Source: Bradysia coprophila (lineage: Eukaryota > Arthropoda > Insecta > Diptera > Sciaridae). From it: 64,000 nt of DNA. The notes under the pieces are model-generated. The model worked only from the letters and a program-made list of their open reading frames with translations. It did no database searches and was not told the origin of the DNA. The DNA is taken from positions 4,472,588-4,536,587 of the forward strand of contig NC_050738.1 in assembly GCF_014529535.1 (NCBI RefSeq), read 5' to 3'. The translations under genes and the position numbers were made by a program. How positions within the stretch are numbered: the stretch's first letter is position 1; each line of letters opens with the position of its first letter. Positions 48,380 through 60,600 of the stretch are shown here, piece after piece.

Positions 48380-50189
48380 TTTAATGATGTCATTAATCAA
48401 TTCGATTTTGTTCCGCATAATCCTTTTGTGAATATGGTTTGCTGTATTTTATTTAGATTTAGCTAACAAAAATCGTGTGATGCGTTCAAACGTGCGTATT
48501 CCAACTATCTTTATGGTACAACGGATGATTGTTTCTCCGGTCATTTTACCATTTCTCCAACTTTTCTTTTTCGTTACAAGAGAACACACCGATCCGAGAT
48601 GTGAAATATAAACGCAGAAACAAACAAACAAAAGAGAATTTCAGAACGAACATCGAATCGAGAGTAACATTATTCTTACCTTCCACAAAGACAAGAAATT
48701 ATGTAACTTTCTTTAAAAGCTTCAACATTTCCATCGAGCACGTCATTCCGTGAAGTTCAACCGCAGCAAAAACACATGGTAACCGCATATTGTCTTTGGG
48801 TTATAGTTCTTGTACATCAGTTAAGCATACTTATATATGAGTTAACCGCGATTTATATGTTCAATTCGTTTGTTCTAACAATCATAGCAGAGGCATTTGT
48901 TTTGTGTTGGTTTTAAGTCGATATGTGCGATATATCATAAGTCTTGGTTGATCATAATGATGTACATTGGTTTTTAATTTTATTTTTTAATGAGAGTAGT
49001 GCGTATCAGTTCATGTTATTGCCATTAATAAATTGATTACCGTTCACAAGAGAGATGCACCTGATGTGTTACTAATTGATACTCTTGTAAGCAGTATATT
49101 TATGTGTGTACGTGCGAAACGATTAAAATAAAAGAATGGTAAATCCATCGAGAGAGCAAAAAAAAAAATTCTGTGAAAAAAAATTACAACAAAAGAATGA
49201 TTAAGTGATCAGGTGAAACGTTCTTTGAAGACGATTCTCAACGGAGTTTTTTTCCGAATAAATTTGGAATTTTATTGTGGAAAATGCATAATCACTGTAA
49301 TTTAGTCTTACAACTTTGGATGATGTTTTTAACCATTTTTAAGTGATTTCTCATTTTTTGGCTGTTTTTACATTTTTTGGCTGTTCTTTGTCTTTTCGGA
49401 ATATTTAATTTTACATTTTGACAAATGTGATATGTTTCTGACATTGAACTTTGGGAAGGTCAATTTTATAAATCGTTTTTCAGACCATACCAGAAGATAA
49501 AGTGGGTGTGTTTTGTTATTCTTCGATAATTTACATAAGTACACACTAAGCCAGCACTTATTTCGAACTCTCGTAGATGCTAAATAACTGTAATCGTTTA
49601 ACTGTTTTTTATATTCGTCGGCATACGAATTCAAAATGTATAATCCGATACTGGTTACTGGTTCTTATTAGTAAAACATTTCATTCAAAATTTTTGTGTA
49701 TCGTTCAGCTAACCTCTGCAGTTATTGGAGTTTTGTTTCAAATTTTATTGAGAAATTTTTTTGATTCTTGAATGCAGAGGTTCTTCTATGTAATTCATAT
49801 ATATCGTTTCCGCTCCTGTACTTTTTCCTGAATAATTTTCCGACATACTCTTAAAATCAGTTATGTAGGTGAGATTCAGATTATCCAAAATTTACACAAG
49901 AAAGATAAGAGTGACCTGTGACTTTACTGAATTACAGTGGTAATGGGTCTTGTATACTCATAATCACAGAGAAAAGAAAAAATTGTTGAGGATTAGCTAT
50001 CTGTTATCTTCAACAATGTCTATGTGTACATCTATTGTTGTAGTGATATTACATATTACAATGAGTGTGTTACAACTAATAAAGTAAAAGATGTTGCGTG
50101 TGGGTCCCTTCAAAGATTTGACATTATTTTCGGATGTTTCAGTTCAAAAATGTTTTCGAGTAATTCAAATTCGTATTTGGTAAGGGTGG

Positions 50190-50456
50190 TTTTGGGTGGA
50201 ACCTGAACCTAAACTCACACTCATTGACCCAATTTCAGTTCAGGTTCAATCTAAAAATCTACCAGAACTGAAAAAATCGGGTTGACCCGGTTAACCTGTG
50301 GGTCAACCACAAGTCAGCTTTTTATTCGGTAAAAGTCAGAAAAACGTCGAACCCTTCAGGTCAACTTGAACAGGTCAACATAAATAAAGCTTTTCAGGTT
50401 GCATTCAGGTCGAGTCTGCAACATCAAAACAGGTTCGGGTCAAGAGGTTCCAGGAA
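50190..50456. repeat. AACCTGAACC/GGTCAACC iterated block
   Basis: About 265 bp of AACCTG, GGTTCA, GGTCAAC and TTGACCC units in both orientations, bounded by TGGAACCTGAACC and GGTTCGGGTC...AGGTTCCA (inverted). Same type as 4030-4355. Confidence 0.5.
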
Positions 50457-50561
50457 ATGAAGTAAAAGATTTAGAATCAATCTCTTGAAAATAGTTAAGA
50501 ACAAATGAAGTAATAGATCCGATAGTAAAACTGTTGATATTTTTGCCGTCTGTGAAAGGTA
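50454..50561 (+). repeat. Dispersed repeat family, 3' part
   Basis: AAATGAAGTAAAAGATTTAG, AATGAAGTAATAGATCCGAT and GCCGTCTGTGAAAGGT, directly after the AACCTG block. Confidence 0.55.
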
Positions 50562-51647
50562 AATTTTGCAGTTTTAAAACAACGCAAACTTGTATAGCTG
50601 CCCTAGTTTCTAGTTAGTTGTACAACTAACTTCAGCAAGTGTTACTCTATGGACAATTTTACAGTCGGACGGATTTTTTGCTGTTACAGATTTTGAGACT
50701 AAGACTTTGAATCACCACTTCGTCTAATTACAGATTTCTTAACTTAAATTTCGTATGGTTAATATGTTGGACGCACAAACTACACAAAATGTAATGAATT
50801 TCATGAGCGGTCTTCTGAAACCACCCAATTAATTAATAAAAATGAGAGTCCAAACAATTGCATTACATAAAGTCAAATATTTCCAAAATTCGAAGACAGA
50901 ATTCTTTGCAATAATGTCTCCGAATACGATCGTGTAATAAGCATAAGATTGATGTAATGTGATCATGCTCAGTTAACTTTATAGTTTATCCGTCCAACGA
51001 TCCAGATATGTGTAACATTGTGTCGTTTAATTTGTTCGAATTAATTAAAAGGTAAAATCAACATCACATCCAGAGTGCAGCCAATGTGAAATGGTCGAAA
51101 TGAATTGAATTTTGTGTTCAGCAATGAGTAATGTGTAAATAACTCCCAGCGAAGACGTTGTAAAGAAATTAATCAAGTGCTAATTACTGATAGAAAAATC
51201 AGTAGACAGAGTGACTTTTTTCGTATTCAGTTTTCATGCAGAGTTTCACTTTGTAACCTAACGGTATACCGGTATTCTGTGTGCAAGAATTCTGAAAAAC
51301 ACCTTAAAGGAAATACATAATAATCAGAAAAACAATCATTGCAAATTGCTCACATAGACGGTTTGATGTGCCAGTGCCTGTGATCTTTGTGTCTTGACAA
51401 GTTAGAATTGTTAATAAAATATTCGCTTTTAAAGAATTGCAATTGTTGAGCCAGCAACATTTTCGCTTCATAAAATATTCATTTATTGAGTCGAGAGGTA
51501 ATATGTTTCTCATGGCAGTCTCTCGACAATATGATATTATGTCAGTGTTTTATTGAATAAATACGAAGGAAAAAGAAAAACGACCAAATATTGGAAACAA
51601 AACAGAATTGAGTGTAACAATTGGTCACGCTGCTAAAAAAAAACTCT

Positions 51648-54600
51648 ATGGATAAGATGCACACGTACAGACAAGCAATCGTGTTTCTTGTAATTGTGCA
51701 ATATTGCTTAGCTATTGGATATGCATCGGACGAAGCCGGTAAGTGGTACTTTTAGTTTATGTTTTTCTGCATAAAATTTGAATATTTTGTCGGCTTAACA
51801 TGATCGTATAGCATTGGTCTCTAATTTCTTTACTGCAGCGGTCAGTGTATCCCGTATATATAAAATGTTGTGTGTTCATCCTTTATAGTTTTATAGATAA
51901 TGTGTATTAATAAGAGTCGATAGTAACCATTCGATTTGTCTGAGAGCCAACAGTCGATATTTCATTTTTAATTTTAGAAGCGGTAGCAGGTAGTTAGTCG
52001 CCTATATAGACAACATTGTCTGTTCACATTAGACTACTATTAGGAAATTTGTTGCTTTGAGTGTGATTACAGTACTTGTCTAATACTTCCTTGATATTTC
52101 TTTCACTTTTTACTGTTACTGTTTAAACTACAGCCATTCCTGGTGTATCAACTATGCAATGTTTAGCAAGCTGGTACTTGTAGCGATCAGCTGGAAAACT
52201 TATTTGACGAAAAACTTTGTAGCTCCGTATTTATATCTTGTTCAATAAAGGCTTTTTACTTCACCGAAAGTCTCAACAGAGGCTGGGTGATTGTAAATGG
52301 TCGTCTTTTTTTTGTCGCTCCGAAAAAGTTTTCAATTTTTGTTTGAAATTGTAATAAAACTGTGATGTGACTGTGATGTGCGTAGCACAATTACTTGTTT
52401 GAGTGGATCAGCTGAAGCAAAATCCGTCACATATTTCAAAACACAAAACTTCGATCAATGTCATCTGTTATCGATAGCAGTGGCGAAAAAAAACGATAAT
52501 ATGTGGTTATTGTGATCTTATATGCGAACATGTTAAAAAATTAATGAAGTACGAGATTTCGTTTCAGTCCTTTAGTTGAAAAGAAGTAATAGATTCAATA
52601 GTTCTACTGGTGTATTGTATTAATATCACGATATATTTGATGTTTAGGAAAGAAAACTTTAGAAACTTTCTGTCCGGACGAAGGAAATGGATGTTGTGCG
52701 TTTATAAACCTTGATATCGTATTGTAATATAGCATTGAATTGTGTGTGATCGGTGAGACTATTAAAAGTTTAGAGTTAAAATGATTAACAAACTCGTTTC
52801 TCGAATGAGTTTCCTTGACTTTGTTTTTCCTCCAGATTTTACTTTTTCCTTCGGATGGAAAGTGATCGACTATTGTATATAATTAATAAAATTTTAGTTC
52901 TACTCCAGATCTTCTCATAATTCATCGCATTTCTTGATTACCTTTCTATACGTAATTTCATTACCTCATTTACTCGTGTGTACGTTTACCACATAATTTT
53001 ATTACCCAAAAACAAATCTTGAAAATAAATTGGTTGCGCGTTACATAAGTTACCAAAGTTCAATACACTCTCCTACGTCTATATCAAGTTCTATATACAC
53101 ATAAATACCACCTTTTTATCAGCAATAAAATTCGCTTCCAAATGCCAGTGAAGAAAAAAGTTTTTCGAAAACTACACAAGAATGGTTTTTTGACTTCTTA
53201 ATTCTCTTGTTCTGATATTTATTGATTTTGTATTCTAATCACACATTGTGCTATTAAGATTTATATTTTGAAATATGAATTGGCTTAAATTTGATTTGAA
53301 ATTTTTTCATTAATTCTTTTATTGTTGTAACGCAGTTATTCATCAAATAAATTAGCCATATGAGTCGTCTCACCGATGCCAGCAAATATTTCAATTTTAA
53401 TGTATGAGTAATGGGTCTCGGTACGGCTAAAGTCAATTTGTTGTTTAATCTGCATTGCAGAAATAATCTGTTCGTAAGTTTTGATAAGTTTTAAGTTTAA
53501 AACAAAGCCGATATGAAGCTGCCTCCTGTGTCACAATAATCCATTTATAAAACCGCAAGTGGTAAGATGTCCATGGATTTTTCACATAATAAAGCATTGC
53601 TTTAGATACGGTTAAGCGGACGAGTCATTTCTTTTTCTCAAGCAATTCAAGCAATGTGAAAATAATCCGCGCGTTTATGATTTTGCTGGCGGGTAAATGA
53701 GGTCAACTATAATAAATTCTGATCTATCCATGAATTGTTAAAGCGCAACACAATCTAACATTTTTCTAATGGATTTGAACTCATCACTCACCCACACTAT
53801 TGGCCACTCCAATCTTTCTAAGCGAACGTTCTTCCGACATAACTGTTTTTTGTAACGTAAACGTTGACATTCGTTTTCGGTGAGTTAATCACCAAACGAG
53901 AAGCGAGAAGTTTTTACTCACTTATTCAATAAATTATGCCTATGTTGGTGATAAACTTAATGTGCTTGGTGCAACGGTCAGCTGTTTAAAATGTCGTCGC
54001 ACTTAAGCTTTCCTGTTATTTAATCTTAGTTTTAATTTCTTTGGATTATTTTTCATAAAATCATGCAAAAGACTTGACCACATTTATACCATGCTGCGTG
54101 CACCGTGCATGGCTCTTCTTGGAACGAACGCATCACAGTGTAATCACTAAATCTGCTACTTCAATGATCTGTCCATGGACTTGCTAGTATTGGCTACTTA
54201 TGTTTTTATACTATTTTTTAGAGTTTAATGCAAAATCTGTTCCTTCATTAGTTTAAATAGTCATTTTACGTCATTTGCTGAAGTAGATCTTGCATTGTGA
54301 TGGGTCGAAAAGCCTTACACACTTTCAATACGATTTCGAACGCATTCGTATAGCACATAAAAACCTACATAGAATATTATCACGTACTCATCGTCTTCGT
54401 TTGAACATTACAAAAGGTGTTCAGCGGTAATGAAAACAAATTTATTTAAAGTTTAATCTTGACTCTATACTCGTAAAATATCAAAGTTCATTCATAACAA
54501 ATATAATAAAATATCAGCAGGAGGCAAGTGAGTAATTTAGTGGTCAAAGCCTATAAAAAATTGAACTTTGTTGAACATGTGCAATTTTCTTTTCTTTCAT

Positions 54601-57600
54601 AAATTCAAGCATCGTCTTGCAGCATTTCTGGTTTGTTTTAATAATGTAGAGTTACTTTATAAATATACATTCAGGTGGTCTTCGTCATAAAGGAAACGAT
54701 GATTTATGAAAGAATATAATTCGGTTGAAGTAGATAACGAATGTTAACTAAAAAAAAAGAAAATGAAAAAAAAAGGTTTGCATTTTGACAGAAATTAATT
54801 TAAATTTGATACACACACAGTACCGGAATCCACACGTCTTTAACAAAATGTAAAAGACTTGTTCGTTGATCTCTTATCTAGCACACGAGTAAGAACGTTA
54901 CTGTTTCAAATTTAGATGATATTTGAACGTAAAAAGTTCTACGACTTGAAACTCTATTTAGCCTTCAGGCAATGCTTCCACTTCCACCTTTTGCTTTAGT
55001 ATATTGGACGTATTTCTAATAAAAAGAAGGTGGCTCCTCTAAAGTCCTCTCAGACGTCGAGGGAATATAGAACAGGTTATTTATTATGATTATTGGTAGC
55101 CCAGCCTGGCTACGAGATTTTGTGACCAAAATAAGCGCTTTTTGGTTTCGTGTTTTCGGTCTTATTTGTCGAAATATACATATGTTATAACTAATGAAGT
55201 AGTAGATTTTTTATCAATCTGTTCATTATGAGCGACAGAAGTAAAAACTCCACCGTCAGGAAAGTCGAAAGGGGAAGTTTTGACGTAAACTCTATATAGT
55301 TTACGAGGTGAATAAGAGGTCAACAATCATATATCGTTAACGATAATTTTCGATTTTCTTTCGAATGGTTCATGTAACAGGTCGTCGAAAGTTTTGATGA
55401 TTTTGAACCTATGCTGTATTCTAATTTCCATTTCATCTATACCAGGCTCTAATCTGAATTCTACATGAATACCTTCGCGCACAATTAAGTCCACCACGTT
55501 TTTCAGGTAACCAAAAAAAAACTGTAAACAGTAATTTATACAAGTTGGCATATAAACAACACTCTCATATTAGTTTGAAAGCCGAAATAAAGAACACGAG
55601 AAGAGAAAAGAACATTACATAAATATCCGTTAAAGAGTCCACCGACCGAATTTGTTGTATGTAAATCAAACCAGTTTTTTTTTGGGAAGAATTTCATTGA
55701 TAAACAAACAATTTAAAAAGTTTACAAAAGAGAAACGAATGAAAGTATAATAAAGTGAGAATTCTAATGCAGTTTAGCAAATATGAAAAAAAAATAATCA
55801 AAAAACTTGTTTTTGTTCCAATTTTCCTTTTGTGAAAACATAAGTAGAATACCTACATCAGGTCTGCGTTTTCATTGTCAAAAATCGAGAAATTGAAATT
55901 CTCTTATTTTTTTCTACGTTTTTATTGTTTCTCTAACACGCAACCACTGTAATTAACATTTTGAATGAATGAACTTGAACTGATATAGATATCAAACGTT
56001 AATGTTGAGTCTTTTTTGAAATAATCGTGAACATTAATTTGAAGCGAAAAAAGTAGTTTTATTCGGCACAGACAGGTATAGTTTAGAATATAATTTGTTT
56101 GATCTATGTATATTTTGTGCTTGTAATAAATAGCCACATGCTTTGCAAGCAGCAGGTGACTGGTAACTCGTACATAGAAGTGACTGGTAATTCGTACAGA
56201 ACCCAAAATCTTAGGAAAAATTTCAAGATTCAAAGCTTGTTGCTATAAATTTTCCTTACAAAAAACCTTAAACAGTGAAGTTGAATCTGCGCCTGTGTAA
56301 ACATTTTCGATGATATTTAAGACTTATTCTGCAGTATCATTTTAGGCTCTTTAGGTCTTAGAAGATAAGTTCAATCATTTTGTGGTTGCAAATGAAATGG
56401 TTGTTAATTAGGGGTTTGATGAGCGTTTTATCAATAATTTTGTAGAAAATTTGGAGTCGCTCAATTCAATTACAATTACAATACAAAAAGATAGCTAACG
56501 CCGACCCGTACGAAACACCTATTCGTATCAAAAGCCTTTAATGTGAAACTCTTTACTTCTCTTACTTCGTACTCTTCTCTACTGAAAAGCTATTCGCGCT
56601 TTAAAATCATTTACATTATCCACTCTTTGCCTTGTTATCATATACAAATAAATTGCCGGAGGCAATATAGACAGCCCGTACGAAGTCAAATTTCATAAAT
56701 TCCTATTTAAACAGCTATATACCGCTATATTTACCTATATTTCACTATAAATAAACATTTCACAGAGGAATATGCTATTATATAGCTCTATATGCCTGTA
56801 TATAGCTCAATATAGGTGAATATAGATATATATATATATATAGATGTCCATACATGCAATCCCTGAAACGCCACACACAAAACAAATTATTTCCATGTTA
56901 ACAGAAACTCTCTAAGTACCATTTTTCCAAAGATTTTTCCCACTTTTAATAAAATCCAATATGGCCGCCGGCAGCCATTTTGTTAGGAGACCGGAAATAG
57001 TACCGACGCTTAACATTCGTTAATACATTTCAAACAAAAAAAAATCATGAAATTTGGTCAAAATTTACAAGAGATATTGACAAAATACTCCACGTTCACT
57101 GTACGGCCGAGTAGCCAGATAAGAGCTCACTCCAAGAGACCTAGCTCACGCTCCGGAGAACATAATTTCAAAAACTTTTTTTTTCCCTGATTGATACGGT
57201 CAATACCTATCTAATAAAGCTAAAACAGACGAAATATGTTCAAATGTGGCCGACCTACAAGCAAAAACTGCTTACCGCCCTGTGCCTGTTTCACACCAAG
57301 GGGTCTAACTCACGAGTCGGTCATCCGATTTCCATAAACTTTTTTTTTTGTCGATCGGTTTTGTAAATACCTTTTATTTGACGTATCACTTACAAAAATA
57401 ACGTTTAAATGTCCGGAGATATCTTCGAAAAACCGTAAAGCACTTATTGGGCCACAGCTCGGGAGGGGTCGATCCAAAATCACTCATCTTCGAACTTAGC
57501 CTGTCTTTTGACATTACCAAACGGGAAAAAAAGAATTTTCAAAATCGGATGCGTTTTACTCAAGTTATCGTGCAGACAGACAGACGGACAGACGGACATT

Positions 57601-60600
57601 TTTTTTCACTGATTTGGCATCTCTAGACAACCACAATAGGTTTCCCCTTACTCAGGGAGTCCAATTCGACGTGTTACAAACGTATGCGTAAACCTATAAG
57701 ATCCCAGTACTTCGTACGGGTCTAAAAATGGTTGTTAGTGGGTTTTGATCACTGGTGACCAACAATTATTTCAGGGTTGGTAGCCGCAAATGTAAATTGA
57801 TCTTAATTTGTAAAAATGTTACCTGTCGCAATATCAGGTTAGTTGTTATGAAACGACAATCGTATGACAATAGTACGAAGTCGTAGACATTTTCATACAA
57901 AATCTTTTACTTCAATTGTTTTAACATATATTTTGCTATATAAAAATCAGTTAGTGCTCATCGCTTATTTTAAACGTCGTTGTCGATAACAAATGATTAT
58001 CTTTCCTAAAAGTCATTCATGCGAATTAAAAATTTTCGCCCATGACCATAAATGAGGTGCGGATATTTATAAATTTCGTTGACAAAATGATTCTCAAAAA
58101 GAAAATTCTTTGAGGATTTTCTTATGATTGTCTTGACCGCTTTTGAATCAAAAGTTTTGATGAACTTTCAAGGGTTTTTTTAAAACAATTTTTGAGGATT
58201 TTCTTTTTGAGTTGAGTTCTCTGAGGATTTTTTTTTTCAAATGATTTTCTAAGGATTTTTTTCGGTTAACGATAGGGGATTTTCTAGTTTATCCGCCCCT
58301 CGATTTGAAATTTACCTGTTGTGAACGCAAATTAGATCGCAAAACTATTATTAGAATTGAAACATTTCTCCCAAAAATTTACTTTATTCGTTAAAAACCA
58401 CATACAGTTAGGAGTTAGAGGAAGTGAAATTTGGACATGAATGTTTCAGCTGATTCCCACAAACAATTACAACTATTTATTCGTCTTTACACGCAAATTC
58501 ATGCCGAAATTTCACTGCCTCTGACTGTAGAACTCAGCAGTCATTCATAAGCCCAATTTTAACTCCGGATTGTTAGGAGTCACTGCATTACCGATTTTCA
58601 AAAATTGTGATTTCCTATGAATTTTCGACTTTCTTTTAAACTAAACAGACTAGTCCAATACTTAGTGCGGGTAAACCACATCAGCAGCAGATCATACAAC
58701 ACTAAAATACCAAGTTCAATGTTCTTAATGAACGTGTATAGAACTACTAGGTCATAATAAAGCCTAATGAAGAAATTAACAAACATTTAAAACTTCCCAC
58801 ACACACGATGAATTTCGATTTACATTTTTATTTTCTTTCATTTTTTTAAAGGTTGTTCCCACAATGGTACAATGTTCGCTGATGGATCGTTTGTTCCGTC
58901 ATTGGAACCGTGCTTAAGTTGCAAATGCGTCGACTCCCATTTGAAATGTTCGTTACGTGTGTGCGCGGAACAGCCGATTCCGCCGCCCAGAGGATGTGTA
59001 CTCGTACATAAGCGATCGTCTTGCTGTCCGCATGTATCATGCAAGAAATACCACAACGAACACGAAAGTCTGGATAGGCGAGTGATAGCGTACCATAGCG
59101 ATTGGTATAGTGCTGATGCAGAAAGTCGAAATGAAGACGACGAGGATAAAAGACAGAAAGTGTTGAGCAAAAATTCGTTGTACCGAAGGATTGAAGACGA
59201 GGAAACTGACGGCAATGATGAAAGTAAGATTTTTTTCGTTGAAATTGTTTTTACACGGGGATTTTTAAGGGTCGTGAGAAACGGGAAGTTGCTTCTCATG
59301 ATGTTCCTTTGAGCACATTTAAGTCTGTTATACTGTCTTGCATCGTAGTATTAGACAAAATTCTATGTTTCACTTTCACACCTTTCCCCTAGTGTGCGTC
59401 CACAACGGAACAATTTATCGAACTGGATCAGCTATGTCCACGTCGTCACTTTGCTCGTACTGTTATTGTATCGGTGGAAAACAGAAATGTGTTCGACCGA
59501 AATGCTTAATTACCTCACCTGGGTGCGTGCCCGTATTCATTGATTCTTCATGCTGTCCCATACGATATGATTGTAAAGAAGTGACGAGCGGCGTAAGTAC
59601 TCCGGTGAAACCAAAGACCATCTATTATCGAATTGAAAACAAACATTACAATCGAATGAGATCACGGGCCCAAAGAAATCGAGGCAAGTTTTTCATCTCT
59701 TATGATGTTGATGTGGCACAATCTTATATTTTGCATTTTGACTTGTATACAGGATGTCTAGTTGCCTCGACATATTATGCAGAGGGAGAGAAACTACCAA
59801 CCAATCCCAAAAACCCATGTGATCTATGCTTTTGTATTCGTGGAGAGAGTAAATGTACACCAAAGAAGTGTGCACCGTACATTGGTAACTGTAAACCGAA
59901 AATTCCTGAAGGTCAATGTTGTCCAGCTCATTACGAATGTGGTAAGAACATCACCTTAACATTCCATTAAATTTCTCTCAGTGTAGATTAGCAAAAAATT
60001 TTCTTTTCCTCGATCACCAGATCATTCAGACGAAATATTGCCCGGATCTAGTCACAGACCGCGACAGTTTGATTTACTGTCCTATTTCTTCAGTGAGGAA
60101 AACGCAGAAAACGAAACAAATGTGGAGCCATCCGATCGACCGCTGTTTCCAGAGCAACAGGATTACAGTTCGCCGGTCAGTTCCACCAGTGAGAAGAGTT
60201 TCTTTGATGCACTCAGGGAAGGTTTAAACTACATCGATAGCAACGATGAACATGTTGAGAAGATTTTGGAACCGACTGGTGTGAACGCATCAGCTATAAC
60301 GGATCGGCCTGTGCAAGTAAATAAAACTGAGCCCAGCTTCTTTGATATTCTACTCAGCAATGTTGGTGAAGATGACGACGAAGACTACGACGATGATGGC
60401 AAACCCCATGGCGAAACAGCATCCGAGAAGCCTTTGATACATCATGAAGCCCCAATCAATCTTAGCGACATTGCAACGGTCTACGTTTCAAATCTGTCAG
60501 ATGCCGAGCTACACCACAATCGCTATACATTGCTTGATGAATCAGCCACACACGGGACTATGTCTCCACCACTTACAAATTCTGTAAAATACTCAGAATC

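Larger units (their letters stand above)
44259..51647. other. Intergenic region rich in repeats
   Basis: 7.4 kb upstream of both NRK (-) and the VWC gene (+). Holds the dispersed family (45576-45784, 47402-47501, 48191-48379, about 50030-50100, 50454-50561), a MITE with long perfect ends (45900-46273), a short hairpin (47718-47805) and an AACCTG block (50190-50456). No gene supported. Confidence 0.55.
51739..58851 (+). other. VWC gene intron 1 (7.1 kb)
   Basis: Separates the signal-peptide exon from the first VWC exon. Contains dispersed-family copies, a 1-kb TIR element (56672-57725), an iterated GAGGATTTTC block, a Tc1-like MITE (58405-58527), a possible short antisense ORF (55327-55551) and a possible alternative terminal exon (52663-52727). 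Confidence 0.65.

Noticed and set aside
58838-59299. 153-codon minus frame opposite VWC exon 2
   Set aside because: Shadow of the real plus-strand VWC coding sequence.
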